Assembly (NCBI GenBank): GCA_004524535.1
Contig: SDNY01000011.1
Span: 1-45,001 of the forward strand
Length of the DNA stretch: 45,001 nt
Reading direction: 5' to 3'
Source of the DNA: Promethearchaeota archaeon
GTDB taxonomy: Archaea > Asgardarchaeota > Lokiarchaeia > Sigyniarchaeales > SOKP01
Part shown: positions 6,342 to 17,200 of the stretch, in pieces
Layout: every line of letters starts with the position of its first letter
Numbering within the stretch: the first letter of the stretch is position 1
Notes under the pieces: model-generated
What the model saw: only the letters and a program-made list of their open reading frames with translations
What the model was told of the DNA's origin: nothing
Database searches by the model: none
Made by a program: the position numbers and the translations under genes

Positions 6342-9179
6342 ATGATTATGGAAGAAATCAATGCACACGCGATTAATGTCGAGGAAGTAATAAAAAAATT
6401 AGCTACTTCAATTGAAACTGGTTTAACCGAGAAAGAGGCTTTAAAAAGAATCGAGATTTATGGAAAAAATGAAATTATTAAAGAAAAAGGGAAAACAGCT
6501 TTACAAATCTTCATTGGTCAATTTAAAGATTTCCTTATATACCTTTTATTTTTAGCAATTGCAATATCTATTATTATTGGATTATATGAAGCATCAAGAC
6601 CTGGTGCTGAACCTTGGTCTACTGAATATACAGATGCGATTGTAATTGCAGCAATTTTGATAATCAATGCAATACTAGGGTTCTATCAAGAATATTCAGC
6701 TGAGAAATCCTTAGAGAGTCTTATGAAAATGGCTCCTCATTTCGCAAGAGTAAGAAGAGAGGGAAAAGTTGAACAAATTGGAGCAGAAAACCTTGTTCCA
6801 GGAGATATTATTTTAGTAGAAGAAGGTGATAAATTTCCCGCAGATATAAGATTTTATAAAGAGTTTTCATTATATGCTGATGAGGCACTATTAACAGGAG
6901 AGTCTAAACCGGTTAAGAAAACATTAAAACCCGTTGATTTAGAATTAATATTAGCAGATAGAACCAATCTAGGGTACATGGATACAATTATAACGAGAGG
7001 AAATGGAGAGGGAATAGTAATAGGGACGGGTATGAACACTGAAATCGGAAAAATTGCCGGAAGCTTACAATCAGAAGAACTTGAGCCAAGCCCATTTCAA
7101 AAGGAAGTAGATCGATTTGGAAAATTACTTGGAATCCTAATAATGATAATTTGTATCGCTGTTTTTGCTATTGAATTAGTATTAGTTATTTTTTTTGGAG
7201 AATTTGGGATTCAAGAGGATGATTTAGATGAAATTATTCATGCATTTGAAATTTCAATAAGCTTGGCAGTTTCTGCTGTGCCTGAAGGACTTGTTGTCGT
7301 TATTACGGTAGTGATGAGCATAGGAATGCGAAAAATGGCAGATCGAAATGCGTTAGTAAGAAAATTAACTGCCGTAGAAACGTTAGGAAGAGTAAATGTA
7401 ATTTGCTCAGATAAAACGGGAACATTAACAAAGAACGAAATGACTGTAGTTAAGATGTTCTTAAATAATAAGGTTCTAGATGTAGAAGGTGTTGGATACA
7501 ATATAAAAGGAAATATTCTGGAAGAGGGAAAAACAATGGCTTTGAATCCAGATCTCAAAAAATTTTTAGAGATCTGCCTTCTTTGTAATAATTCTAACGT
7601 AAACATCTTAAATCAAGAAACTGGAGAAACATCAGTAGTTGGTGATCCAACGGAAATTTCCATGAAAGTATTGGCTTTAAAAGGTAAAATTGATCCAACA
7701 TTTGATAAAACCGATGAAATTCCTTTCAATTCTGACAGAAAAATGATGACATCAATTGGAAAACGCGAGGGAAAAATAATTGCCTATATTAAAGGTGCTC
7801 CAGATGTTATCATGAGGAAAGCATCTAAAGTATTATTAAATGGTCAAGAGAAGCCAATGGGCGAGATGAAGGATAAAATCTTAAAACAGAATGATGAGTT
7901 TGCCGCAAATGCATTACGAGTTTTAGGCGTTGCGTATAAAGAACTACAAACAGGATTTAATATTGATACGGTTGAACAAGATTACACATATGTAGGTTTA
8001 GTCGGAATAATAGATCCTGCTCGAGATGAAGTAAAAGATGCTATTGCAGAAGCAAAAATGGCGGGTATCAGAACAATTATGATTACAGGTGATCATAAAG
8101 TTACAGCTTTAGCGATTGGGAAACAAATCGGTCTAACAGAATCAGATGAAGTTATTACTGGAATAGATTTGGAGAAAATGACAGACGAAGAGTTGCGGGA
8201 AAAAGTTCAAACAGTAGATATTTACGCTCGTGTTACTTCCGAACATAAACAGCGAATATTAAAACGTTTGAAAGACTTAGATAAAATCGTTGCTATGACA
8301 GGAGATGGCGTAAACGATGCTCCCGCAGTAAAACGCGCTCATGTTGGTATTGCTATGGGCATAACAGGCACAGAAGTCACTCAAGAAGCATCAGAAATGA
8401 TTTTGATTGATGATAATTATTCCACCATTGTAAATGCGGTAGAAGAAGGGAGAGGTATATTTGAAACAACTAAAGGTTTTTTTCGATTCATGCTTAGCAC
8501 AAATTTCGACGAAATTTTTATGATTTTAGTAGCATATATCGTAATGAAGTTCTTTGTTAATGTCTTTCTAGCCTTACCAGTAACACCTATACAAATACTA
8601 TGGCTTAACATTGCAACAGACGGCATACCCGCTATGGTCCTTGGTTTAACACCCACAGATCCAGATGTTATGAAAGATAAACCTCGTGAGGGATTTACGC
8701 TTTTACCAGAGATAAAAGGACCTGTGTTGTTCCTTGGAATTTATACATCTATAACAGATATCCTTCTTTATTTAGCTCTCTGGACATGGCTAATCCCTCT
8801 ATGGAGCACAACTAATCCAATGTTAGCTGGATATACAACTGTTGGTTCGGATGCCCGCTTATATGCTATTAAACTGACACAGACAATTATTTTTACCAAT
8901 CTAGTTATTTGCGAGTTGATGTTCGTTTTCACCTGCACTAGTAACATTAAACCATTCTGGTTATTTCCAAATAAGCATTTATTTTGGGCTACTGGGTTAT
9001 CTTTTGCGCTCCAACTTTTAATCCTTTACACTCCATTAGGATTAGTTTTTGGAGTCGTACCCCTAACTCAATGGTATCACTGGTTTGTAGTGTTTCTGGG
9101 AGCATTCAGCGTCTCGTTATTTGATGAGATTAGAAAATATTTACTTAGAAGAAAAAGAAGATTAGGATTAGAAACTTGA
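6342..9179 (+). CDS. P-type Ca2+-transporting ATPase (type II)
   Basis: A 945-residue P-type ATPase of SERCA/PMR1 length. In order it has the N-terminal cation-ATPase domain (about 1-75), M1-M2, the actuator with LLTGESKPV, M4 with AVPEGL, the phosphorylated D357 in CSDKTGTLT, the nucleotide domain with IKGAPDVIM, the hinge TGDGVNDAPA, and M5-M10. Ion-site residues match Ca2+ pumps: PEGL in M4, a Glu in M5 (TNFDEIF) and NxxTD in M6 (LNIATDGIPAM). It should export Ca2+ from the cytosol at the cost of ATP; a Na+ or mixed specificity cannot be excluded. The region upstream is long and AT-rich, with a TATA box placed for a leaderless transcript. No partner gene is evident. Confidence 0.93.
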   Translation: MIMEEINAHAINVEEVIKKLATSIETGLTEKEALKRIEIYGKNEIIKEKGKTALQIFIGQFKDFLIYLLFLAIAISIIIGLYEASRPGAEPWSTEYTDAIVIAAILIINAILGFYQEYSAEKSLESLMKMAPHFARVRREGKVEQIGAENLVPGDIILVEEGDKFPADIRFYKEFSLYADEALLTGESKPVKKTLKPVDLELILADRTNLGYMDTIITRGNGEGIVIGTGMNTEIGKIAGSLQSEELEPSPFQKEVDRFGKLLGILIMIICIAVFAIELVLVIFFGEFGIQEDDLDEIIHAFEISISLAVSAVPEGLVVVITVVMSIGMRKMADRNALVRKLTAVETLGRVNVICSDKTGTLTKNEMTVVKMFLNNKVLDVEGVGYNIKGNILEEGKTMALNPDLKKFLEICLLCNNSNVNILNQETGETSVVGDPTEISMKVLALKGKIDPTFDKTDEIPFNSDRKMMTSIGKREGKIIAYIKGAPDVIMRKASKVLLNGQEKPMGEMKDKILKQNDEFAANALRVLGVAYKELQTGFNIDTVEQDYTYVGLVGIIDPARDEVKDAIAEAKMAGIRTIMITGDHKVTALAIGKQIGLTESDEVITGIDLEKMTDEELREKVQTVDIYARVTSEHKQRILKRLKDLDKIVAMTGDGVNDAPAVKRAHVGIAMGITGTEVTQEASEMILIDDNYSTIVNAVEEGRGIFETTKGFFRFMLSTNFDEIFMILVAYIVMKFFVNVFLALPVTPIQILWLNIATDGIPAMVLGLTPTDPDVMKDKPREGFTLLPEIKGPVLFLGIYTSITDILLYLALWTWLIPLWSTTNPMLAGYTTVGSDARLYAIKLTQTIIFTNLVICELMFVFTCTSNIKPFWLFPNKHLFWATGLSFALQLLILYTPLGLVFGVVPLTQWYHWFVVFLGAFSVSLFDEIRKYLLRRKRRLGLET

Positions 9180-9180
9180 T

Positions 9181-9234
9181 TTTTTTAGTAAATCTCCTTT
9201 TTTCTTATTTTTTATTTTAATTTTTCATTCTGTT
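9181..9234 (+). terminator. T-rich termination region after the ATPase gene
   Basis: Directly after the stop codon come several T runs (T7, T6, T6) separated by a few bases. Archaeal RNA polymerase terminates on such runs without needing a stable hairpin. The call rests on composition only. Confidence 0.35.
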
Positions 9235-9310
9235 ATTCATTAATTTTAAATTTTTTTTATTATTAGTCTTATTACATTTAATATTTTAAGATTAAATTGG
9301 TATAATTTAA

Positions 9311-10003
9311 ATGAATATTGCTGAACTTTTAACTAAAAAAATTGATTCTAATCAGCTTGTATTAACTGAGTTTGAATCAAAAGAATTGCTTCAAGAGATT
9401 GGGATAGAAATACCCCCTCAGAGCTTAACTTCTACTAAAGAAGAAACTATATCTACCGCTGAAAGAATTGGACTTCCCGTAGTTCTAAAACTTATGGCAG
9501 AAGATATAGTCCACAAATCTGACACTGGAGCCGTTAAATTAAACTTAAAAAGTAAGGATGAAGTCGAAAAAGCTTTTGAAGAGTTAATGAATATCCCATC
9601 TAAAAGTGAGAAAAAGATTTCTGTTCAGAAGATGGCAGACGAGCCAATTACGGAGCTCATCATTGGGATGACTACCGACCAGCAATTTGGCCCAGCTCTC
9701 ATGTTCGGAATCGGAGGCATCCTAGTTGAGCTATTAGAAGACGTTAGTTTTAGAATTGCTCCAATCGAAAGATATGATGCTCTAGAGATGATTCATGAAA
9801 TTAAAGGATTTCCGATTTTAGACGGATATCGAGGAAAACCCAAGGCAGATATTGACGCAATTGTCGATACATTATTAAAAATCTCTGATCTTGTCGTGAA
9901 ACACGAAGAAATTCACGAAATGGATTTAAATCCCGTGTTTATTTATGATAAAGGGTTAATTTGTGTTGACGCAAGAATTATCTTAAAAAATAAGGAAGAG
10001 TAA
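9311..10003 (+). CDS. Acyl-CoA synthetase (ADP-forming) beta subunit, ATP-grasp
   Basis: A 230-residue ATP-grasp protein matching the beta subunit of archaeal ADP-forming acetyl-/acyl-CoA synthetase. It has the start-helix motif LLQEIGIEIPP, the VLKLMAEDIVHKSDTGAVKLNL loop where ATP and the phosphohistidine of the alpha subunit meet, GPALMFGIGGILVELLEDVSFR, and the metal-binding end HEMDLNPVFIYD. The full enzyme makes ATP from acyl-CoA, ADP and phosphate. The alpha (CoA-binding) subunit is not in the window, so it must be encoded elsewhere, as in many archaea. The length is normal. The gene converges on the TFB gene with only 11 bases between stop codons. Confidence 0.92.
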   Translation: MNIAELLTKKIDSNQLVLTEFESKELLQEIGIEIPPQSLTSTKEETISTAERIGLPVVLKLMAEDIVHKSDTGAVKLNLKSKDEVEKAFEELMNIPSKSEKKISVQKMADEPITELIIGMTTDQQFGPALMFGIGGILVELLEDVSFRIAPIERYDALEMIHEIKGFPILDGYRGKPKADIDAIVDTLLKISDLVVKHEEIHEMDLNPVFIYDKGLICVDARIILKNKEE

Positions 10004-10014
10004 TATTAATTTCC

Positions 10015-10914
10015 CTATATTTTTATTTTCTTAATAAATAAATTATCTAAAATTTCTTTATAACGTTTACAAAGAGTTATATTGGTAATTTTTGCTATTT
10101 TTGCTATTTTTTTTTGACTAACCCTTATATTAATCATTTTACAAACTAAATATAACGCACCAGCAGCAATACCTCTTGGATCCCTTCCTGCTGAACATCC
10201 TCTTGATGTAAATGCTCTTATAACTTTAATTGTTGGTGATTCTACTTTAGGATGTAAATCTAACTCCGCAATTAATCGAGGTACATACGAGACCGGATCA
10301 GGTGGTGGAGGTTTTAAATTCAATTCTTTAATTAATGCCTTATAACAACTATATACTTCTTTAGTAGTTTCTTGGTTTAGTGAAGATTTATTTGAAATTT
10401 CTTTAAGAGCCCTTGAAATTTTATTTTTCCTGCAAGCATAATATAAACAAGCAGTAGCCATCCCACTTATAGATCTTCCACTAAGTATATTTCCTTTTAG
10501 ATATTTCTTATACAACAACATAGACATATCTTTAACATAATCCGGCAATCTCAAAGTTGCTGCAATTCTTTTTATTTCATTAGCAGCATTTATTAAATTT
10601 TTTTGATGCCAATCTAACCAATTATTTTGTTTAACAGCTCTCTTTAAATCAGGATTTTCTTGAAAATCTTCCTTTAAAAATGTGCTATGATGAATATCTA
10701 ATAAGATTTTCTGTGGTGGACATATTCTACTTTTCATTACCATCTCTTCTGTGTTAAAATACCTTTCTCCTTCATCTATTATTTCTATATTACTCTCACT
10801 TAATATTAATCCACAATTATTGCATATTAAATCCCCTCTTTCTTGAATTAGAGTAATATTGCCACCGCATTCTAGACATGCATTTATCTTATTAACAGGA
10901 TATTCGATTTCCAC
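10015..10914 (-). CDS. tfb: Transcription initiation factor B (TFB/TFIIB)
   Basis: A 299-residue archaeal TFIIB. The N-terminal zinc ribbon uses C13, C16, C31 and C34 (CLECGG, CNNCGL) and docks on RNA polymerase. Residues about 45-80 are the B-reader/linker region (SRICPPQKILLDIHHS). Two cyclin folds follow, about 95-190 and 195-290, with GRSISGMATACLYYACR and DPRGIAAGALYLVCK as the repeat signatures. The C-terminal helix-turn-helix (AKITNITLCKRYKEIL) reads the BRE. It recruits polymerase to TATA-bound TBP. Asgard genomes usually carry several TFBs, so this may be a specialised copy. The start is GTG at 10912-10914. Two tandem 10-bp repeats lie just upstream, a possible operator. Confidence 0.95.
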   Translation of the reverse strand: MEIEYPVNKINACLECGGNITLIQERGDLICNNCGLILSESNIEIIDEGERYFNTEEMVMKSRICPPQKILLDIHHSTFLKEDFQENPDLKRAVKQNNWLDWHQKNLINAANEIKRIAATLRLPDYVKDMSMLLYKKYLKGNILSGRSISGMATACLYYACRKNKISRALKEISNKSSLNQETTKEVYSCYKALIKELNLKPPPPDPVSYVPRLIAELDLHPKVESPTIKVIRAFTSRGCSAGRDPRGIAAGALYLVCKMINIRVSQKKIAKIAKITNITLCKRYKEILDNLFIKKIKI

Positions 10915-10923
10915 TATAAAACC

Positions 10924-10943
10924 TTTTATGCAATTTTATGCAA
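10924..10943. repeat. Tandem 10-bp direct repeat just upstream of tfb
   Basis: Two perfect copies of ttttatgcaa (10924-10933 and 10934-10943; TTGCATAAAA on the coding strand) lie head to tail 10-29 bases before the GTG start. A 10-bp period puts both copies on the same face of the helix, as for a dimeric regulator. The repeat is seen; a role as operator is inference. Confidence 0.55.
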
Positions 10944-11163
10944 TAAATCTATATTAAAAAAATAATCTTAATTTTTATAATACTAAGAAATTGTAATAAG
11001 TTTATCGAATAAATCCCCAATTTCAGAATTTAATCAACATATAAATGTAAGTAAAATTATTAATATTTTGTTATTATTACATGTTTCTAATTTAAATTCT
11101 TTCCTATTCTTTAATCTTTAATAGAGAGAGAATTTTTATGCTTCGTTAATATTTTTTTAAACA

Positions 11164-11172
11164 TTTATATAT
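11164..11172 (+). promoter_or_regulatory. TATA box for the giant surface-protein gene
   Basis: The element tttatatat lies about 60 bases before the ATG at 11230, implying a leader of roughly 30-40 bases. That leader contains aaaaggattt, a possible weak ribosome-binding site. Confidence 0.45.
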
Positions 11173-11229
11173 CAAACTTTTGAAATATAATGTAACCTTA
11201 ATTAATAAAAAAAAGGATTTTTTATTAAT

Positions 11230-14200
11230 ATGAATCAATCTACAAAAAAAAATAAAAAACGAATATTTATCTTTCTAATTATTTTCGTTGGATTAACCTT
11301 TACTAACATTGCTGCGATTAATCTACTTAGCTTTTCTGGTATACCATCAACCGAAGATGATACAAATGATAATATCATTCAAATAAATGATGATAAACCC
11401 AAATTGGCTGAGTATGAGAGAACGGTTGAAGATACTGGAAATGATATTAATATAACATTACACCAATCGATTAACAATATGGGTGATCCTCTATATGAAA
11501 TTGTCGATTTTAACAGTGTTGCTAACCGAAGCTTTGAAATTGATTCCCCTATAGATACTGATTTTAACTCATCATATACAGAAATAAAAGTTGAGGATAT
11601 TTATGCTCCAAATAAGACATTGGAACTTGAATCAGCTAATTCTGATACTTCTTCTAATCTGGGGTCAGGTAGATGGTTTGGTTCATTTGTAGCCCCTTCA
11701 AATTGCATAATGACAAATGCTTCTTTTTTAATTTCCAATGTATGGAACGGAATTACTATAACAATATATTTAATAAATTCAACAAATACAGGAGAACCGT
11801 ATAATCCATCAGATTTTACTCCTTTCGTAATAGGTAGTTTTAATCCTATTAACTTCGCTGGAAATAGATGGTATAGTGTCGATTTTACTGACCAATTTCT
11901 AAATAATACTTTAACATACGATAATAAGTGGTATATCGGATTAACTAAATCTGTGGGAGCTGGAGGTGAAGATCCATTTTGGATTGCAGGATGGGATTCT
12001 ACTGATAGTATCGATAATTCAGACTCTTACAGATATTCTAGTGGAACTTACACACCCTTCGCTATTGATTATCGTTGCGACATGAAGTTAGTTCCGACAA
12101 GTGAGACTGGATCAATTGATAATAAACCTGCACCTGTAGCAATAAATATGGAAATAAACGGAACTGGAGTTGTAAACGGGGATGAAAATGCTGGAACATG
12201 GTTTAACAATACAGCTTTACCAAGTTCAAATAACCAATTGAATTTTACTCTTGATGCGGGCTGGTGGGATGTGACTTGCAATATTACTATGATTCAAGTC
12301 AATTATACAAAAACCAGCATATGTGGGATTGCTAATTTTACAGTTACAGCAAATCAGCCCGTGGTTCGCTGGAATGTAACAATGAGCGAAGTTTTAGATG
12401 ATTTTGAAGATAAGTTTAAATGTTACTATATTAATTACACAATACCGTCTCATTGGGGTGATGTAGAAGTCTGGAACGGCACCACACAAATGACCAGAAA
12501 TGTAACGAGGTCGTTAGGCACGGGCTATGATGAATTACAGATATTTGAGGCCGGAAATGGTACTAACTGGTTCCTAACGGCAAACAATACGAATCTCCTT
12601 GCTGAATCCTTGGGAGGTATAGTCCATACATATGTTTCTAAAAATGATGTTAGTTTTATCAATTTTACAAATATTGTGGATATAAATATTACTTTAATAC
12701 AAAATATTACTCAAAATAATGGAGAAATTATTACAGATGTATTTGAAAATAATCCACCAGATTATGATGAGAATTATACAAGTGATCGTTCAACATTTGA
12801 AGGAACCAAAGAAATAAATGCGACAATATGGTATGTGAATAGCACGGTTGATGTATATGGACATTTTATCGTACAAGTAGGATGGCTTAACGGCACTGCC
12901 GTTGCTTTTGGAGAGAAGAATATAACAGTTTTAGGAGAGACTGAACTCACAATTGAACCTCTCGCTGTAGATATTTTCGATTCTAATGAAATATTTAATA
13001 TAACAATTAATTCTACTGATATTGGTAAAAAAGAAAAATTTGATCCTGATGAGATAATATATTCTCTTGATGATGGGGTCTCATGGAGTAGTAAAAATAT
13101 AACAGTATTTGCGATTGGACAAGCAAATATTACAATAAACTGTAGTGATGTTAATGGATATGGTCCTCAAACTATTATCATTAATATGAGTAGTCAATAC
13201 TACCATAATCAGTCCGAAACTGTCACTATTACAATTTTAGCCCTTACAGAATTGATTTTCATGGAACCTACTCAGTTTGAATATGATTCAAATGAAGAAT
13301 TCAAGATTTTGTTTGAATATAGAGATAAAATTCGAGATTCACCTGTTAACGCAGACCAAGTTAACTATAGTATTGAGAGTTATAATTGGCGCAATGATAA
13401 TATAGATAATTATGGAGTAGGGTTATATAATATATCGATACTTTGCAATGACTCTGAATTTGATGATTATGGAGAAAAAACTATTTTAGTTCATATAAAT
13501 AGGACTTATTACCATAATCAGACGGTGGAAATAAAAATTAATATTACAGGAGTGACTGATATGTATCTTGTAGGATTTGTACCTCCTTATGTGTATAATT
13601 CTGACGGAAGTTTCGATATTTTCCTCTACTTTAACGATACTTCAAGGAATACAGGAATAGAGGGTGCTACAATTGAATATCGTCTAAATAATACGGGGGC
13701 ACAATTTCGCACAGATAACTGGGTCGATCTTGGAGGGGGTAATTATAGAATAACCGTCTATTGTAATACAAGCGAATTTTATCCCTATGGAGAACCTATA
13801 ATCACTATTCATATCAACAAAACATTTTATATTAACCAGAGTCTTAGTACTTCACCCGGAGATATAACAATAAGAGGAGTGACTGATATGTATCTTGTAG
13901 GATTTGTACCTCCTTATGTGTATAATTCTGACGGAAGTTTCGATATTTTTCTCTACTTTAACGATACAGTAAGAAATACGGGAATAGAGGGTGCTACAAT
14001 TGAATATCGGCTAAATAATACGGGGGCACAATTTCGCACAGATAACTGGGTCGATCTTGGAGGGGGTAATTATAGAATAACCGTCTATTGTAATACAAGC
14101 GAATTTTATCCCTATGGAGAACCTATAATCACTATTCATATCAACAAAACATATTATATTAACCAGAGTCTTAGTACTTCACCCGGTGAAATAACAATAA

Positions 14201-17200
14201 TAGGAGTCACTGAAGCATCGGCTGTTGCAGATCCTTTCAAGCTAGGTTATGAATCAAATGAACTATTCAATGTTACAATCTACTTTAATGATAAAGTGAG
14301 AGATGAGGGTATAACTGATGCCGATCTCGTCGTAGATGTGAATGGAACCCAATATTATCCTTATATTTTTGATAATGGGGATGGATATTACAATATAACA
14401 GTAAATTGTAGCGATCCAATCTTTAGCGGTATGGGATATGGAAACTTTATCTACCGAGTCAATATAAGCAAGCACTATTATGAGAACAAAACGAGAGAAG
14501 TGGAAGTTTATATTGGAGCTGCGACTAATCTTACGTTAGATATATTTCCAATTAAGGCTTCATATGATTCTGGTGAAACATTTAATATTACTGCTTTTTA
14601 TCAAGATGTGGGAACTGGGGATGGGGTTGATGGCGCGGCGATTACGGTCAGAATAAATAATCAAATATATGCACCATTAGACTTCCAAGACTTTCTTGAT
14701 GGATATTACAATATAACTATAGAGTGTAATGCACCCCAGTTTGGTAATTATGGCACTGCAACTGTTAAAATAACAGCCTCCAAGACCAACTACAACCCAT
14801 CAGAAAATATAACAAGTGTCGATGTAATTGGCGAGACCTCCTTTTCTATACAAAAAGTGCCTGATGATCTTTACTATTCCTCAAGTAATACTTTCAATAT
14901 TACAGCATATTTCTATGACATTACTCGGAATCAAGGCATTAACGGCTCATCCATTAGTTTGTATGTAGAGGGAACTGAGTATGATCCACTCGAAATTTTT
15001 GATAATGGAGATGGATATTATTACATAAAAATTAATTGTAGTGCTGATGTATTTAATCCCTATGATAATTTGACAATAAGGGTAAATGCGAGTAAAATAT
15101 ATTATTATAATAAAACAGACACATTAAAAGCGTTTATTGTTGGCAATACTACATTGACTGTGCTTAGCCCATCTGAATATGTTCAAATCGTTCAAGGGAC
15201 AACTTTTAACATAACAGTTAATTTTGAGGATGTTGAGTTAATTACAGGGGTAGCCGGAGCATTTATTAATTATACTCTTAATGGAACAGGTTATCGAATT
15301 GACAAGTGTAACGATAATGGAGATGGAACATATAATATAACAATTGATATAGATGATCCGGATTTTGGAATTTATGGAATTATTAACATAACTATAATTG
15401 CTTCCAAGTATGCATATATAAATCGTTCAATAAACTTTACCATTCATAGGCAAATTCAAACATCGCTAAACCCTCCTGGGACTATCGTGGATTTAGGTAG
15501 TATCTTTAGAAGTCAGCATGTTAATTTTACATTTAACTATTCAGACACTAACTTTAAGCCAATACGTGGTGCTCTTTGGGATATAGTTGAGAATGATGCG
15601 GGATTTACCCCTAATTGGGTAGAACTCGGAGATGGAGAATATAATTTGACCTTAGATTCGACTGGTGTTTTTGCACAAGTAGCTTCTTATAATTTTATTT
15701 TTAATATCTCCGCTATAGGTAATGAAACCCAAGAAATAACATTGATAATAAGGGTTCTCTTACCGAAAACAAGAATAGATTTGGACAACAATATTATTGG
15801 CTTAATAGTTCCTATACGCACGAATATTACTTTAAAGTTCAATTTTACTGATGATCTTAGGAACGAGAGAATTGAATCAATTACAACCGAAAACGTTTCC
15901 ATTGAAATTCTTTCTGGAGCCATATGGAATGATTATAATGAGTCACGTGGAGGCGATCCTAATTTTGCTAATGGAGCATGGGAGTTATTTAATCTCACTA
16001 AAGGACAGTATATTTTAAGAATTTCAACTCTGAACTTAGATAAATTTCAAAGTTATACCATACGAATTACAATTTCATATACTTCAACGAATCCAGGACC
16101 ATATAATGATAGTATAATCGAAATAACCAACTTTTTATATGGCGAACCGATAGATATATCTTCTGATGGAGGCGGTGATGATGGCGGCGTTACGACTGGA
16201 ATTGCGTTCGAAGACCTTTTGCTTTGGATTATAATAATTGCCGCCGCGGTTGGAGGAATAATTGCGATAGTAGGAATCCAAAAAGGCATAATTGCACCTA
16301 AGAAACGAGAAAAGGAAAGAGTTTTACGCGAAGTTACTACGATTTTTGACGATGCTGTTAATTTAGAGCATCTCTTAGTCATTTTCAAGGGAACTGGGAC
16401 TTGCGTTTTCTTTAAGTCATACGGCATGGAGGAAATTGATCCTGAATTAATTAGTGGCTTTCTAACTGCTGTATCTTCCTTTGGACGAGAGATGGATTCA
16501 CAGCAGGCGTTAAACGAAATTCAATACGGAGATAAAATGCTATTATTAGCTGACGGGGAACATGTAAGAGTTGCGCTTGTATTAGATAAACAGGCATCTG
16601 TATTTTTACGTCAACATTTAAAAGAGTTCATAGAAAATTTTGAAGCAATTTACGCAAATAGTTTAATAAATTTTAGAGGTCAAATAGATGTTTTCAGTAA
16701 TGCAGGAGAACATGTTGACAATGTTTTTCAGACTTCAATTATCTTACCTCACGAGATTAGTCCCGATATAGGAAAAATAAAATCTTTGAAAGGCCCCCAT
16801 TCCAAGGATGTACTTAAAATTGCGCGGAGATTGATAAAAGGTTCAGAGAGGAAGTTCTTCTTTATCGCAACGCTTTTAACTGAAGCGATTGAAAGAACAG
16901 ACAAAGATAAAGCGGAAGTTTTTATGGGTATTAAAGAGCTGAGAGACAAGAAAGTTTTATCCCCAATTCAAATTTCAGCCATCGAAGGAAAGGAAGTCTC
17001 ACAGCAAGAATTAAACATGATTCGACAACAGGTTTGTACTTTACCGGGATTATCTGAAGAGGAAATAAATAGACTTGTAAATGACTTAGCCAGAAAGACT
17101 CCCGCAGAAAGAGAAGCTTATCTTGTAAGCTGTAGAGAAAAAGAAGAAATCGTTTCAGCTCCTATTAAAACTACAACAATCGGTGAAAAAGTTATTGATT

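Larger units (their letters stand above)
10915..11229. other. Divergent intergenic region between tfb and the giant surface-protein gene
   Basis: This AT-rich spacer of 315 bases carries the promoters of both divergent genes. Apart from the TTGCATAAAA repeat near tfb and the TATA box at 11164-11172, I see no reading frame, RNA gene or stable hairpin. Confidence 0.6.
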
